Shown: positions 1-11,770 of the stretch, piece by piece
Layout of the letters: each line of letters opens with the position of its first letter
How positions within the stretch are numbered: the first letter of the stretch is position 1
Assembly (NCBI RefSeq): GCF_004801295.1
Contig: NZ_SSOC01000011.1
Span: 1-62,233 of the forward strand
Direction: 5' to 3'
DNA: 62,233 bases
Origin: Pseudothauera nasutitermitis
GTDB taxonomy: Bacteria; Pseudomonadota; Gammaproteobacteria; Burkholderiales; Rhodocyclaceae
The notes under the pieces: model-generated
Database searches by the model: none
What the model saw: only the letters and a program-made list of their open reading frames with translations
What the model was told of the DNA's origin: nothing
Made by a program: the position numbers and the translations under genes

Positions 1-1
1 G

Positions 2-1735
<1,734 letters not shown>

Positions 1736-1742
1736 GTTCCGC

Positions 1743-2645
1743 TCAGGCGGCCTGCCACAGCCGGACCGCGCCGCGCACGCCGGAGGAATCGCCGTGGCGG
1801 GCGGGCAGCAGGCGGGTGACGATGGAGTCGGAGAACACGTAGGGCCGCCACAGGCGCGGCACGTCGCGGTACAGCGCATCGATGCGCGACAGGCCGCCGC
1901 CCAGCACGATCACGTCCGGGTCGAGCAGGTTGATCACCGGCGCCAGGGCGCGCGCGAGACGTTCCGCGTAGCGTGCCACGCTGGCGCCGCAGACCGCATC
2001 GCCGGCCGCTGCGCGTTCGGCGATGCGCGCGGCGTCGAGCGTCTCGCCGCTGTGCCGCAGGTGGTCGGCGGCCAGCGCGGGGCCGGACAGGTAGGTTTCC
2101 ACGCAGCCATGCCGCCCGCAGTAGCACGGCGGCAGCGGCAGGTCGTCGGCCCCGGGCAGCGGCAGCGGGGAATGCCCCCATTCGCCGCCGATGGCGTTGG
2201 CGCCCACCAGCAGGCGGCCGTGGGCGACGATGCCGCCGCCCACCCCGGTGCCGAGGATCGCGCCGAACACCACGTCCGCGCCAGCCGCCGCGCCGTCCAC
2301 GGCCTCGGAAACCGCCAGACAGTTGGCATCGTTGGCGATGCGCACTTCCCGGCCGAGGCCCGCGCGCAGGTCGTCGAGCAGCGGCCGGCCGTTCAGGCAG
2401 GTGGAGTTGGCGTTGCGCATGCGCCCGTCGATGGGCGAGGGCGAGCCCGGCGTGCCGATGCCCACGCTGCAGCCTTGCACGCCCAGTTCGCGTTCGGCCT
2501 CGGCGACCAGCGCGCACAGGGCGGCGACGGTGGCCGGATAGTCGCCGGCCGGGGTGGATATGCGGTGGCGCAGGCGTTCGCGGCCCTCGGCATCGAGCGC
2601 GACGATCTCGATCTTGCTGCCGCCCAGGTCGATGCCGATGCGCAT
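1743..2645 (-). CDS. mak: Fructokinase, ROK family
   Basis: This 300-residue protein matches the ROK sugar kinase Mak of E. coli almost along its whole length, so ATP-dependent phosphorylation of fructose (or a similar hexose) is likely. It opens with the phosphate-binding motif GIDLGGSKIE, has the conserved NANSTCLNG and NDANCLAVSEA segments with the catalytic Asp, the GTGVGGG loop, GGEWGHSPLP, and the ROK zinc cluster CYCGRHGCVE. The C-terminus HGDSSGVRGA is also typical of Mak. It is followed downstream on the same strand by nothing; priA converges on it. Upstream lies can 16 bp away, so the two may share a transcript. Substrate is inferred from family resemblance only. Confidence 0.92.
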   Translation of the reverse strand: MRIGIDLGGSKIEIVALDAEGRERLRHRISTPAGDYPATVAALCALVAEAERELGVQGCSVGIGTPGSPSPIDGRMRNANSTCLNGRPLLDDLRAGLGREVRIANDANCLAVSEAVDGAAAGADVVFGAILGTGVGGGIVAHGRLLVGANAIGGEWGHSPLPLPGADDLPLPPCYCGRHGCVETYLSGPALAADHLRHSGETLDAARIAERAAAGDAVCGASVARYAERLARALAPVINLLDPDVIVLGGGLSRIDALYRDVPRLWRPYVFSDSIVTRLLPARHGDSSGVRGAVRLWQAA

Positions 2646-2661
2646 GGCCGGCCGTGCGCGT

Positions 2662-3315
2662 TCAGCGCCGCGTGGCCTGTTCGAGTGCCGTGCGATAGAC
2701 GTCCTGGGCCTCTTCCACGCTGTGCGCGCTGACCTTCAGGTCGCGCACCAGCCCGTCGGACAGGCCGTAGCACCAGCCATGCACGGTGACGTTCTGGCCG
2801 CGCGCCCAGGCCTCGCGCAGCACCGAAGTCTGGCCGATGTTCACCACCTGCTGCATCACGTTGAGTTCGCACAGGCGGTCGACGCGCGCTTCCGGATCGT
2901 CCAGGTCGGCCAGCGCGCCCTGGAAGCGGTCGCGCACGTCCTGCACGTGGCGCAGCCAGTTGTCGATGAGGCCCAGACGGTTGTTGTTGAGCGCCGCCTT
3001 CACGCCGCCGCAGCCGTAGTGGCCGACCACCAGAACGTGCTTCACGCGCAGCACATCCACGGCGTACTGGATCACCGACAGGGCGTTCAGGTCGGTATGC
3101 ACCACCACGTTGGCGACATTGCGATGCACGAAGACCTCGCCCGGCGCCAGGCCGATGATCTGGTTGGCCGGCACGCGGCTGTCGGAGCACCCGATCCACA
3201 GATACTCGGGCGATTGCTGGTTGACCAGGCGGGTGAAGTATTCCGGGTCTTCCGTACGCATGCGTTCGGACCAGGCCATGTTGTTGGTGAACAGGTGCTC
3301 GATGGGCAAGGGCAT
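2662..3315 (-). CDS. can: Beta-class carbonic anhydrase
   Basis: The 217-residue protein interconverts carbon dioxide and bicarbonate in the cytoplasm, supplying bicarbonate to carboxylases. Zinc ligands of the beta class are visible: Cys in GCSDSRVPA, with the Asp-Arg dyad, and His plus Cys in VGHYGCGG. The central GEVFVHRNVANVV segment is also diagnostic. Length fits E. coli Can (about 220). The start ATG at 3313-3315 gives the usual N-terminus with IEHLFTNNMAWSERM. It lies 16 bp upstream of mak on the same strand. A 135-bp gap without recognisable signals separates it from the glycosylase gene upstream. Confidence 0.96.
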   Translation of the reverse strand: MPLPIEHLFTNNMAWSERMRTEDPEYFTRLVNQQSPEYLWIGCSDSRVPANQIIGLAPGEVFVHRNVANVVVHTDLNALSVIQYAVDVLRVKHVLVVGHYGCGGVKAALNNNRLGLIDNWLRHVQDVRDRFQGALADLDDPEARVDRLCELNVMQQVVNIGQTSVLREAWARGQNVTVHGWCYGLSDGLVRDLKVSAHSVEEAQDVYRTALEQATRR

Positions 3316-3450
3316 GAATGAGGGTCCTTGACGGGCGTGGCCCGGTGGAAACGGTCGTAATTATGAGTGAGCGGCCGCCTCGGAGCCAGCGCGCGGAAAA
3401 TCGCCGAGGGCGCGCCGATTGCAGTCGTGCGTGGGTGCGGCAGGAGCGGC

Positions 3451-4167
3451 TCAGTCCCAGATGCCCAGAACGCGCAACTGCTCGCTGGCGGCCTCGGCCC
3501 AGCCGCGGTTGGCCGCCGGGCTGGCCGGGCTGGGGTGCAGGATGCGGCCGAGGCGCGGGGCGTCGGCGCCGAGTGCTTCGGCGGCGCGCTTCTCGGCCCA
3601 GGCGCCCACGCCGATCAGCCAGTCCGGGCGCAGCGCGGCGACCAGCGCGCGCAGGTGTTCGTCGCAGGCTTCCAGCAGCGGGCGCTGCTCGGCGGCGGGC
3701 AGCTTGTCCGGGGTGAGGTTGCGGCCGTGGTCGAAGAAGGCCAGCGGACAGTAGTTGGCGACGAAGTGTTCAGCGAAGAAGGCTTCCGGCGTGTCGAAGC
3801 GTTCCTGGAACAGGCCCCACAGGCGGCGTCCGCTGACTTCCGAGCGCGTGCACGCGAAGCCTTCCACCGGACGCTTGGGATTGACCACGGCGGGCTGACC
3901 CACCGGGCCGGCCAGTCCCAGCCAGTCGCGCGCGATGCCGACCTCGCCGAAGGGCACGCCGGTCTGCACCATGCCGAAGGGGCCGGGGTTCATGCCCAGG
4001 AAGACCACGCGCTTGCGGCCGGCGCCGTAGCGTTGCAGATACGCGCGGTGGATGTCCCAAGCGTACTCCAGCGGGTTGTAGACATGGCTGACCGGGGCGG
4101 CGAAGCGCAGGCCGGCGAGGCGGTGGGACAGGTGGGCGGCGGCGTCGATCAGGGCGGAAGCGGACAT
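3451..4167 (-). CDS. SMUG1-type uracil-DNA glycosylase family protein
   Basis: This 238-residue protein belongs to the uracil-DNA glycosylase superfamily, family 3 (SMUG1). Motif 1 GMNPGPFGMVQTGVPFGE is nearly identical to the vertebrate SMUG1 catalytic motif, and motif 2 HPSPASPAANRGW supplies the conserved His and the DNA-intercalating loop. The expected role is excision of uracil or 5-hydroxymethyluracil from DNA in base excision repair. SMUG1-like enzymes are common in animals and patchy in bacteria; the activity in this organism is inferred. It is transcribed in the same direction as the upstream PAS-GGDEF-EAL gene, which ends about 30 bp before it. Confidence 0.9.
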   Translation of the reverse strand: MSASALIDAAAHLSHRLAGLRFAAPVSHVYNPLEYAWDIHRAYLQRYGAGRKRVVFLGMNPGPFGMVQTGVPFGEVGIARDWLGLAGPVGQPAVVNPKRPVEGFACTRSEVSGRRLWGLFQERFDTPEAFFAEHFVANYCPLAFFDHGRNLTPDKLPAAEQRPLLEACDEHLRALVAALRPDWLIGVGAWAEKRAAEALGADAPRLGRILHPSPASPAANRGWAEAASEQLRVLGIWD

Positions 4168-4197
4168 CGGTGGGAAGCGGAGCGGAGAAAGCCGCCA

Positions 4198-7100
4198 TTA
4201 TCCCCCGGACGGCGGCCATTCGCGGGGTGCCGCGTCCTGGCGCACACGCAGCCAGTCGACCAGCAGGCCGGCCGGCAGGGGGCGGCTGAAGTGGTAGCCC
4301 TGCAGTTCGTCGCAGCCGAGCCCGGCGAGGCGGGCCACCTGTTCGGCGCTTTCCACACCCTCGGCGATCACCGACAGGCCGAGGCTGTGCGCCAGCGACA
4401 CGGCGGCGGCGACGATGGCCGCGTCGTTGGCGTCGTGCTCGATGTCGGAGACGAAGGAGCGGTCGATCTTCAGGTGGTCGAGCGGGAACAGCTTGAGGTA
4501 GGACAGCGAGGAATAGCCGGTGCCGAAGTCGTCGATGGCCAGCCGCACGCCCAGGCGCTTGAGGCCCTGGAGTACCTCGGTGGCGTCGTCCGGGCGCTCC
4601 ATCACCGCGCTTTCGGTGATTTCCAGCTCCAGCAGTCCGGCGGGCAGCCGGCTGTCGGCGAGCGCCTCGGCGATGGCGTCGGCCAGCCCGGCGTGCATCA
4701 GCTGGCGGGCGGAGAGGTTCACCGAGATGCGCAGCGGCGCCAGCCCTTCGTCCATCCATGCGCGTGCCTGGCGGCAGGCCTCGTGCAGCACCCAGTGCCC
4801 CAGGGGGACGATCAACCCGGTTTCCTCGGCGAGCGGGATGAAGCGCGCGGGGGGAATGGGGCCGTCCTCCGGGTGGTGCCAGCGCGCCAGCGCCTCGACG
4901 CCGGTGATGCGTCCGCCGGCGGCAGACAGCTGGGGCTGGTACCACAGTTCGAACTCGCCGTGCCGCAGGGCCTGGCGCAGCTTGCGTTCGAGGTTCAGGC
5001 GCTCGGTGGCCTTGCGGTTCATCGACTCGGTGTAGAACTGATAGTTGGCGCGCCCGAGTGTCTTGGCGTGGTACATCGCGGTGTCGGCGTTGCGCAGCAG
5101 TTCGGCGGCATCCTCGCCGTCCTCGGGGAACATGGCGATGCCGATCGACGGCGTGGTGTGCAGTTCGCTGCCGTCGACGTGGTAGGGCGTGGACAGGCGG
5201 GCGAGGATCTTTTCGGCGACGTGCGCGGCATCCATGCCCTCGCCGGCGCCCTGGGCGACCACGACGAATTCGTCGCCGCCCTGGCGCGCGACGATGTCGG
5301 CCTCGCGCACGGTGGCGCGCAGGCGCTCGGCGACCTGCTTGAGCAGTTCGTCGCCCACCGGGTGGCCGAGCGAGTCGTTGATGTGCTTGAAGCGGTCGAG
5401 ATCGAGGAACAGCACGGCCAGCCCGTAGCCGTTGCGCCGCGCGTCGGCGAGCGATTGCTGCAGGCGGGCGTCGAGCGCGAAGCGGTTGGCCAGCCCGGTG
5501 AGCATGTCGTGGTGGGCGAGGTGCTCGATCTCCGCCTCGGCGTGTTTGCGTTCGGTGATGTCGGTATAGGTGGTGATGAAGCCGGCCACCTTGCCGTCGA
5601 TGAACAGCGGCTCGCCGGCCACCAGATGGGTGCGCCCGTTGGGCCGGGTGCGCTCGAAGCGGTGGGCCTGGAAGCGCAGCGCCAGCTCGCGGCGGTGGCG
5701 CACGTGCTCGGCCGGATCGCCCGGTCCGTACTCCCCGCGCTGCGCGGGCACCCTGATGAGTTCGTCGAACGGGGTGTCGCGGCGCAGGACGTCGGGCGGC
5801 AGGCCGAGAACGTCGGCGAAGCCGGCGTTCCAGTACTGCAGGTGCAGGGTCTCGTCGAACACGCTGATGCCTTGCGGCAGATGGTTGACGATGGCCAGCA
5901 GATAGGCGGACTTGCGTTCCAGTTCGCGTGCGATGCGCTCGCGTCCGGTCACGTCCTGGATCGTGCCCACCCAGCGCATGCGGCCGTTGGCGTCGGTTTC
6001 CGGGTGGAAGCGGTTGTGCAGGTAGCGTGTTTCGCCGTCGTGGGTGAGCACGCGGTAGCCGAATTCGCCGCCGCTGCCCGCACGGTCGGCCTCGGCGAGT
6101 ACCTTGCGCACGTGTTCGCGGTCGTCGGGATGCACGCGTTCGAGGAAGGCCGCGCGCGAGGGCGCCACGTCGGGGCCGATGCCGAGCAGCTCCCGCGCGC
6201 GTTCGGACCACCACAGCTCGCCGCTTTCCAGGTCGCGTTCCCAGCCGCCCAGGCGGGCGACCTCCATGGTGGCCATCAGATCGTTGCGCAGGCGCTCCAG
6301 TTCGCGGCGGTAGCGCAGTTCCTCGTGCAGGCGGCTGCGCGTGATGCGGCGCTGGTTGCGCCAGATGCGTCCCAGCGCGAAGGCGGTGGCGATCAGCAAG
6401 AGCAGGCTGGCGGTGGCCGCGGTGATGATCTGCGTGCGTGCGCCGGCGAGCAGTTCGTTGCGATCCACCTTGCTGACCAGCAGCCAGTTGGAGTCGGCCA
6501 CCCGCGCACCGGCGGCGAACAGCTGGGGGACGCGCTGCGGGTCGGCGGCCTGCACGCGCAGCACGGCGGCGGCGAGCGCTTCCGGATCGTCGAGCACCGT
6601 GCCGCCCTGGGGCGGATCGTCGAGGCGGGCGTGTTCGGGGAGGATGGGACGGACGTGGCCGTCGCGTTCGTCGAGCAGCAGGGTTTCGCCGGAGCGGCGG
6701 CTGCGCGGCCAGCCGCGCAGCAAGGGGACCAGATAGCGTTCTGGCGAGACACGCAGGACCACCGCGCCGATGCGCCATTGCGCGTCGGCGAGGGGCACGG
6801 GGATGACCAGATCGAGATAGGCGCGTCCGGCTTCATCGTGCTGCAGGGTCGTCAGTTCGACGAAGCCGTGCTGGCGCGCGTGGGCCGCCAGCACGGCGCT
6901 TTCCGCCGAGAGACGGTGCGTCTGGCCGAGGGTGAACAGCGGGGTGCCGTCGCGGCCGAGCACCAGCACGCTTTCGTAATCGAACGCATCCAGATAGCCC
7001 TGCAGCCAGTGGCGCAGTTCGGCGTCCGGGGTGCCGCCGGGGCGCGCCAGCGCGTGCTCCAGGCCGTTCAGCCCGGCGCGGTTGCGGCGCAGGACCTCGC

Positions 7101-7305
7101 CGTCGCCGAGACGCTCGCCGCGCCAGCGTGCGACGTCCTGGGCGAGAAGATCGGCGGTGGACTGCAGTTCGGCGTGGGCGCGTTCGCGCACGCTGACGAT
7201 CTGCTGCTGGTAATAGGCCAGGAAGGCCAGCGCGATGGCACTGGCAACGATCAGGAACACCGCGCCGAACTGGACGGTGAATGGGTCCAATCTCGTTCTG
7301 GACAT
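4198..7305 (-). CDS. Membrane-bound PAS-GGDEF-EAL cyclic-di-GMP signalling protein
   Basis: A 1035-residue protein that probably makes and/or degrades cyclic-di-GMP. From the N-terminus it has a transmembrane helix ([17 protein letters not shown]), a periplasmic sensor region of roughly 290 residues, a second helix ([15 protein letters not shown]), two PAS domains, a GGDEF domain with intact RQGGDEF, and an EAL domain with [12 protein letters not shown], and [14 protein letters not shown]. Both catalytic signatures look intact, so the net activity cannot be told from sequence. I place the start at the ATG 7303-7305 because the open frame upstream (to 7473) encodes Pro/Arg-rich, non-conserved residues, whereas this Met is followed directly by the first membrane helix. 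Confidence 0.92.
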   Translation of the reverse strand: MSRTRLDPFTVQFGAVFLIVASAIALAFLAYYQQQIVSVRERAHAELQSTADLLAQDVARWRGERLGDGEVLRRNRAGLNGLEHALARPGGTPDAELRHWLQGYLDAFDYESVLVLGRDGTPLFTLGQTHRLSAESAVLAAHARQHGFVELTTLQHDEAGRAYLDLVIPVPLADAQWRIGAVVLRVSPERYLVPLLRGWPRSRRSGETLLLDERDGHVRPILPEHARLDDPPQGGTVLDDPEALAAAVLRVQAADPQRVPQLFAAGARVADSNWLLVSKVDRNELLAGARTQIITAATASLLLLIATAFALGRIWRNQRRITRSRLHEELRYRRELERLRNDLMATMEVARLGGWERDLESGELWWSERARELLGIGPDVAPSRAAFLERVHPDDREHVRKVLAEADRAGSGGEFGYRVLTHDGETRYLHNRFHPETDANGRMRWVGTIQDVTGRERIARELERKSAYLLAIVNHLPQGISVFDETLHLQYWNAGFADVLGLPPDVLRRDTPFDELIRVPAQRGEYGPGDPAEHVRHRRELALRFQAHRFERTRPNGRTHLVAGEPLFIDGKVAGFITTYTDITERKHAEAEIEHLAHHDMLTGLANRFALDARLQQSLADARRNGYGLAVLFLDLDRFKHINDSLGHPVGDELLKQVAERLRATVREADIVARQGGDEFVVVAQGAGEGMDAAHVAEKILARLSTPYHVDGSELHTTPSIGIAMFPEDGEDAAELLRNADTAMYHAKTLGRANYQFYTESMNRKATERLNLERKLRQALRHGEFELWYQPQLSAAGGRITGVEALARWHHPEDGPIPPARFIPLAEETGLIVPLGHWVLHEACRQARAWMDEGLAPLRISVNLSARQLMHAGLADAIAEALADSRLPAGLLELEITESAVMERPDDATEVLQGLKRLGVRLAIDDFGTGYSSLSYLKLFPLDHLKIDRSFVSDIEHDANDAAIVAAAVSLAHSLGLSVIAEGVESAEQVARLAGLGCDELQGYHFSRPLPAGLLVDWLRVRQDAAPREWPPSGG

Positions 7306-7514
7306 GCGAGGCCACCGGGTTGGGGTCGGAGGGGCGTGCCATGCCGGGATGCCGGTGTTCGGCGGAGGGCGTCCCGGCGGACGATTCTGACAGTCCGCTC
7401 CGGGGCTTACAATCGTGCGCCGCAGCGATACGCCGGCGTATGGGCTTGCCTGTGCGGACCGCCGGGCAGACAATGCGGCTTCACCATAACCACAGCCAAA
7501 AAGAGGAGACCAAG

Positions 7515-7832
7515 ATGAGCCAGCATATTACCGTGTCCTTCGGTTCGAACCGGGAGTACGAACTGGTGGTGCATGACGGCGACACGGCCAACCTGGACAA
7601 GGACAAGGCGCGCGCCTGGCTGGCGCGCGAGTTCGAAGTGCTGGAATGCTCGCCGTCGAATCCGATGGGCAAGATCCTGGTGCTCGACATGATCCTCAAC
7701 GTGGCCAAGTACGGCGGCGAGGAACGCTTCAGGCAGCCGGGCGACTGGGCGCGCCAGTTCGCCGCGGCGGTGGCCGTGGCGCTTGCGCGGCCGGCCATCC
7801 GGGTGGACGTGGCCGGCTTCCTGGTCGGCTGA
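7515..7832 (+). CDS. Conserved hypothetical small protein
   Basis: A 105-residue cytoplasmic-looking protein with no signal peptide or membrane helix. The start is fixed by a good ribosome site, AAGAGGAG at about 7501-7508, 7 bp before ATG; the same frame is open upstream but without a comparable site. The sequence begins [19 protein letters not shown] and has a conserved-looking core [20 protein letters not shown] recognise it only as the kind of small protein found as unknown in related betaproteobacteria. It is transcribed divergently from the PAS-GGDEF-EAL gene and converges on metW. No function is assigned. Confidence 0.75.
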   Translation: MSQHITVSFGSNREYELVVHDGDTANLDKDKARAWLAREFEVLECSPSNPMGKILVLDMILNVAKYGGEERFRQPGDWARQFAAAVAVALARPAIRVDVAGFLVG

Positions 7833-7864
7833 TCCGTCCGTGCGGAGCGGGGCGCGGGCCCCGC

Positions 7865-8449
7865 TCAGTTCCGCCCGAGGCGGTATACGGCCACGCTGGC
7901 GAGGAAGTTGGGTTCTTCCAGGATCAGCGTACCTTCGTCGAAGGCGAGCCGTTCGCGTACCGCGATGCCGTTGTCCGCGCACAGCGCATCGAAGTCGGCG
8001 ATGGTGAAGAAGCGCACGTTGGGCGTGTTGAACCACTGGTGCGGCAGGCTTTCCGACACCGGCATGCGGCCGTTGAGGATGCTCTGGCGGTGGCGCCAGT
8101 AGCCGAAATTGGGGAAGCTGACCACCGCCTCGCGGCCCACCCGCAGCATTTCCGCGAGGATGCCCACGGTGTTGTGGATGGCCTGCAGCGACAGGCTCAT
8201 GATGACGTGGTCGAAGAAGCCGTCCTCGAAGCCGGCCAGGCCCTTCTCCATGTCGATCTGGATCACGTTGACACCGTTCTTCACGCAGGCCAGCAGGTTT
8301 TCCGGGGCGTTCTCCACGCCGTAGCCATGCACCTGGCGCGCGTCCATCAGATGGCGCAGCAGGCTGCCGTCGCCGCAGCCCAGGTCGAGCACTCGTTCGC
8401 CCGGGGCGATCCACTGGGCGATCACGTCGAAATCGTAGCGGTAGATCAT
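7865..8449 (-). CDS. metW: Methionine biosynthesis protein MetW
   Basis: MetW (194 residues) is a class I SAM-dependent methyltransferase-fold protein that accompanies MetX and is needed for full homoserine acylation activity in several proteobacteria. The SAM-binding motif [14 protein letters not shown] is near the N-terminus, followed by [12 protein letters not shown] and [15 protein letters not shown], all typical of MetW. Its ATG (8447-8449) overlaps the metX stop codon in an ATGA arrangement, so translation is coupled. It shares the riboswitch-controlled transcript starting upstream of metX. The open frame continues upstream into metX sequence but that part is out of frame with metX and is not coding. 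Confidence 0.95.
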   Translation of the reverse strand: MIYRYDFDVIAQWIAPGERVLDLGCGDGSLLRHLMDARQVHGYGVENAPENLLACVKNGVNVIQIDMEKGLAGFEDGFFDHVIMSLSLQAIHNTVGILAEMLRVGREAVVSFPNFGYWRHRQSILNGRMPVSESLPHQWFNTPNVRFFTIADFDALCADNGIAVRERLAFDEGTLILEEPNFLASVAVYRLGRN

Positions 8450-9579
8450 CAGCGCACCTCGATGCGGTCGAACCAGGCGCCCAGCACGCCGTGGTAGCGC
8501 GGGTCGTCGAGCAGGAAGGAGTCGTGCCCGGCCGGGCAGTCGATCTCCGCGTAGCTCACCGCGCGCTGGTTGTGCAGCAGGGCGTACACGATCTCGCGCG
8601 AGCGTTCCGGGGCGAAGCGCCAGTCGGTGGTGAAGGACACCACCAGGAAGCGCGCGCTGGCCACGGCCAGCGCCTGGGCGAGGTCGCCGCCGTGGGCGAA
8701 GGCCGGATCGTAGTAGTCGAGCGCCTTGGTGGTCAGCAGATAGGTGTTGGCGTCGAAGAAGCCGGCGAACTTGTCGCCCTGGTAGCGCAGGTAGGACTCG
8801 ATCTCGAATTCGACGTCGTAGCTGTACACCGCCTTGCCGTGGCGCAGGCTGCGGCCGAATTTCTCGCCCATCGAGTCGTCGGACAGGTAGGTAATGTGGC
8901 CCACCATGCGCGCCAGCTTGAGCCCGCGCGCGGGCACCACGCCGTGGTCGTAGTAATGGCCGCTGTGGAAATCCGGATCGGTGAGGATGGCCTGGCGCGC
9001 CACCTCGTTGAAGGCGATGTTCTGTGCCGACAGCTTGGGGGCCGAGGCGATCACTGCGGCATGGCGCACGCGTTCCGGGTACTGCAGCGTCCAGGACAGC
9101 GCCTGCATGCCGCCCAGGCTGCCGCCGACCACCGCCGCCAGGCGCTCGATGCCGAGCTGGTCCATCAGGCGGGCCTGGGCGTCGACCCAGTCCTCGACGG
9201 TGACGAAGGGGAAATCCGCCCCCCAGCGCCGCCCGGTGGCCGGGTTGAGCGCACTGGGGCCGCTGCTGCCGTGGCAGCCGCCGAGGTTGTTCACCCCGAT
9301 GACGAAGAACTTGCGCGTGTCCAGCGGCTTGCCGGGGCCGATCAGGTTGTCCCACCAGCCGAGGTTGTCGGGCTGGTCGGCGTAGGTGCCGGCGACGTGG
9401 TGCGAGCCGGACAGCGCGTGGCAGACCAGCACCGCGTTGTCGCGTGCGGCGTTGAGCTGGCCGTAGGTTTCATAGACGAGTTCGTACTCGTCCAGCCGGC
9501 CGCCGCTTCGCAGCGGCAGCGGTTCGGTGAAGCGCGCCCGCTGGGGGGCGACGATCCCGACGGATCCGGGTTGGGTCAT
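8449..9579 (-). CDS. metX: Homoserine O-acetyltransferase/O-succinyltransferase
   Basis: MetX (376 residues) is an alpha/beta-hydrolase that acylates homoserine, the first committed step to methionine. The nucleophile elbow [12 protein letters not shown] carries the catalytic Ser; the conserved [21 protein letters not shown] and [18 protein letters not shown] segments are present, and the His near the C-terminus is in GHDSFLLDD. Whether acetyl- or succinyl-CoA is used cannot be read with certainty. The gene is preceded by a strong promoter, a SAM-II-type riboswitch and a terminator hairpin, and overlaps metW by one base pair at its end. No strong Shine-Dalgarno sequence is visible before the ATG. 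Confidence 0.96.
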   Translation of the reverse strand: MTQPGSVGIVAPQRARFTEPLPLRSGGRLDEYELVYETYGQLNAARDNAVLVCHALSGSHHVAGTYADQPDNLGWWDNLIGPGKPLDTRKFFVIGVNNLGGCHGSSGPSALNPATGRRWGADFPFVTVEDWVDAQARLMDQLGIERLAAVVGGSLGGMQALSWTLQYPERVRHAAVIASAPKLSAQNIAFNEVARQAILTDPDFHSGHYYDHGVVPARGLKLARMVGHITYLSDDSMGEKFGRSLRHGKAVYSYDVEFEIESYLRYQGDKFAGFFDANTYLLTTKALDYYDPAFAHGGDLAQALAVASARFLVVSFTTDWRFAPERSREIVYALLHNQRAVSYAEIDCPAGHDSFLLDDPRYHGVLGAWFDRIEVR

Positions 9580-9593
9580 GATGTGCGGCGTGA

Positions 9594-9634
9594 AAACGAA
9601 AAGCCCAGCCGGCTGGAAAACGCGGACTGGGCTG
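9594..9634 (-). terminator. Intrinsic terminator between SAM-II riboswitch and metX
   Basis: On the minus strand AGCCCAG (9628-9634 region) pairs with CTGGGCT, enclosing the perfect palindrome CCAGCCGGCTGG, and is followed by TTTTCGTTTT. The hairpin sits directly after the riboswitch and before the metX start. That position suggests premature termination when SAM is bound. This is inferred from layout; no competing antiterminator was worked out. Confidence 0.65.
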
Positions 9635-9690
9635 CCCTCGCTTTAGCCGGATTTGTTGAGCGCCCGCAAGCTGTAGATCAAATCGGCGCT
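9635..9690 (-). promoter_or_regulatory. SAM-II (SAM-alpha) riboswitch upstream of metX
   Basis: Read on the minus strand the element starts AGCGCC and closes stem P1 with GGCGCT (6 bp, perfect). Loop 1 begins GATTTGATC and contains CTTGC, which can pair with GCGAG near the 3' end to form the pseudoknot; the linker CAACAAAT and the GGCTAAAGCGAGGG tail match the conserved AAAT-GCTAAA core of the SAM-II class (compare the crystallised marine metX aptamer). SAM-II is an off-switch for methionine genes and is best known from Alphaproteobacteria, so its place before metX fits perfectly. It begins only a few bases after the predicted transcription start. Confidence 0.88.
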
Positions 9691-9699
9691 AAGGCTGCG

Positions 9700-9728
9700 A
9701 AATTAGCGCGCGTACGGGGAAATGTCAA
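9700..9728 (-). promoter_or_regulatory. Sigma-70 promoter of metX-metW
   Basis: On the minus strand a consensus -35 TTGACA (9723-9728) is separated by exactly 17 bp from TAATTT (9700-9705). The predicted start of the transcript, about 7 bp further on, falls at the first bases of the SAM-II riboswitch. Confidence 0.85.
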
Positions 9729-9758
9729 ACCGGCGGGGAGCATGCAGGAGGAAGCGTC

Positions 9759-11486
9759 TCAGCCCGCGAGGCGCTCGACGGCCTCGCGCACGCGCGCCTG
9801 TTCGTCCATCTTGAGGATGCGCTGCACCTTGGGGGCGAGATCGCCGACGTCGGCGCGCAGCACCTGCTGCTTGATCTCCAGCACGTTGGCCGGGTGCATG
9901 GAGAAGTTGCGCAGGCCCATGCCGAGCAGCAGCAGGGTGTAGGCCGGGTCGCCGGCCATCTCGCCGCACACCGACACCGGCAGGCCGTAGCGCGCGCCGG
10001 CCTGGATGGTGCCGCCGATGAGCTTGAGCACGGCCGGATGCAGCGGGTCGTAGAGGTGGGCGACGGATTCGTTGGCGCGGTCGATGGCCAGGGTGTACTG
10101 GATCAGGTCGTTGGTGCCGATGGACAGGAAGGACAGCCGGCGGATGAACATGCCCAGCGCCAGCGCGGCGGCGGGCACCTCGATCATGCCGCCGATCTCC
10201 ACGCTCTCGTCGAATTTGATGCGCTCGGCGCGCAGTTCGGCGCGCGCCTTGTCCACCAGCGCGAGCGACTGGTCGATCTCGTGGGCGTGCGCCAGCATCG
10301 GCACCATGATGCGCAGCCGGCCGTGCACCGAGGCACGCAGCAGGGCGCGCAGCTGGGTGAGGAACATCTTCGGCTCGGCCAGCGAGTAGCGCACCGCGCG
10401 CAGGCCCAGCGCCGGGTTGGGTTCCGGGCGCGCCGCGCCGTTGAGCGCCTTGTCGGCGCCCACGTCGAAGGTGCGGATGGTCACCGGGCGCTTGCCCATG
10501 GTCTTCAGCACGCTGCGGTAGGCCTCGTACTGCTCGTCCTCGTCGGGCAGCGTGTCGCGGCCGATGAACAGGAATTCGGTGCGGTACAGGCCCACGCCGT
10601 CGGCGTTGACGCTGCGCGCGGTGGCCACGTCCTTGGGGCCTTCGATGTTGACCAGCAGGCTGACGTCCTCGCCGTCCAGCGTGGTGGCGGGGGTGTCCTT
10701 CAGGCGCTTGAGCTTGGAGCGTTCCAGTTCCAGTTCGGAGCGGCGCAGGCGGTATTCCTCGACGGTGCGCTCGTCGGGGCCGATGATGACCACGCCGCGC
10801 GTGCCGTCGACGATCAGCAGTTCGTCGTCCTCGACCACGTCGCGGATGTGGTGCAGGCCGACCACGGCGGGAATCGCCAGGCTGCGCGCGACGATGGCGG
10901 TGTGGCTGGTGGGGCCGCCGACGTCGGTGACGAAGCCGGAGATGTTGTGGTCGCGGAAACTGATGGTGTCGGCCGGCGACAGGTCGTGGGCGACGATGAT
11001 GGTGCCCAGGCCGTCGCGCCGCTTCGGCGGCAGATGGCCGGGGTGGCCGAGCAGCACCTTCACCAGGCGTTCGACCACCTGCACCACGTCGGCCTGGCGC
11101 TCGCGCAGGTAGGGGTCCTCGATCTGCTGGAACTGCTCGACCAGGTGTTCCATCTGCTGCACCAGCGCCCATTCGGCGTTGCAGCGCCGTTCGCCGATCA
11201 GTTCGCGCGCCGCGCCGATCAGCATCGGATCGGCGAGCAGCATGATCTGCAGATCGACGAAGGCGCCCACCTCGCTGTGGGTATGGCCGGCGGTGGCGGC
11301 CGCCTTGAGGCCGATCAGTTCGCCCTGCACGGTGGCCACCGCATCGTCCAGGCGCTCCAGTTCCTCGTCGAGGTGGCGCTGCGCGACGTGGTAGTGATTG
11401 ACCTCCAGCAGCGCGTGCGAGACCAGATGCACATGGCCGATGGCGATCCCCTGGGAGACCGGCAGCCCGTGGATCGCGAACGGCAT
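9759..11486 (-). CDS. ptsI: PTS enzyme I (phosphoenolpyruvate-protein phosphotransferase)
   Basis: Enzyme I (575 residues) takes phosphate from phosphoenolpyruvate and passes it to HPr. The phospho-accepting histidine lies in [19 protein letters not shown], and the PEP-binding C-terminal barrel shows [37 protein letters not shown] and the active-site region [10 protein letters not shown]. Length equals that of typical EI (about 575). It follows ptsH by 3 bp, and with the upstream EIIA-Man gene forms a three-gene cluster on one strand. No sugar permease (EIIB/EIIC) is nearby, so a regulatory phosphorelay is more likely than sugar uptake. Confidence 0.97.
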   Translation of the reverse strand: MPFAIHGLPVSQGIAIGHVHLVSHALLEVNHYHVAQRHLDEELERLDDAVATVQGELIGLKAAATAGHTHSEVGAFVDLQIMLLADPMLIGAARELIGERRCNAEWALVQQMEHLVEQFQQIEDPYLRERQADVVQVVERLVKVLLGHPGHLPPKRRDGLGTIIVAHDLSPADTISFRDHNISGFVTDVGGPTSHTAIVARSLAIPAVVGLHHIRDVVEDDELLIVDGTRGVVIIGPDERTVEEYRLRRSELELERSKLKRLKDTPATTLDGEDVSLLVNIEGPKDVATARSVNADGVGLYRTEFLFIGRDTLPDEDEQYEAYRSVLKTMGKRPVTIRTFDVGADKALNGAARPEPNPALGLRAVRYSLAEPKMFLTQLRALLRASVHGRLRIMVPMLAHAHEIDQSLALVDKARAELRAERIKFDESVEIGGMIEVPAAALALGMFIRRLSFLSIGTNDLIQYTLAIDRANESVAHLYDPLHPAVLKLIGGTIQAGARYGLPVSVCGEMAGDPAYTLLLLGMGLRNFSMHPANVLEIKQQVLRADVGDLAPKVQRILKMDEQARVREAVERLAG

Positions 11487-11489
11487 GGC

Positions 11490-11759
11490 TTACTCCTCCT
11501 CGCCGAAGCGGTCGGCGATCAGCGCGAGGATGGCGTCCAGCGCGGCCTGCGCATCCTCGCCCTCCGTCTCCACGGTGATCGTGGCACCGCGCGAGGCGGC
11601 CAGCATCATCACCCCCATGATGCTCTTGGCGTTGACCCGCCGGCCGTTGCGCTCCAGCCAGACCTCGGCCTGGTAGCTGCTGGCGGTCTGGGTGAGCTTG
11701 GCCGAGGCGCGCGCGTGCAGGCCGAGCTTGTTGATGATGAGGGCTTCCGCTGTGGGCAT
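11490..11759 (-). CDS. ptsH: PTS phosphocarrier protein HPr
   Basis: HPr (89 residues) relays phosphate from enzyme I to EIIA. The N-terminal active site KLGLHARASAKL carries the phospho-His, and AKSIMGVMMLAASRG contains the regulatory Ser recognised by HPr kinase in organisms that have it. The start ATG is at 11757-11759; the same frame stays open upstream but that stretch overlaps the EIIA gene and is not conserved. It lies 11 bp downstream of the EIIA stop and 3 bp upstream of ptsI, so all three are surely co-transcribed. Confidence 0.96.
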   Translation of the reverse strand: MPTAEALIINKLGLHARASAKLTQTASSYQAEVWLERNGRRVNAKSIMGVMMLAASRGATITVETEGEDAQAALDAILALIADRFGEEE

Positions 11760-11770
11760 GGTGGATCGAC

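Noticed and set aside
3367-7518. A rightward open frame of about 1380 codons opposite the glycosylase and the GGDEF-EAL gene
   Set aside because: It is antisense to genes with clear catalytic motifs; its product is Gln/His/Gly/Val-rich with no domain, a usual by-product of high-GC codon bias.
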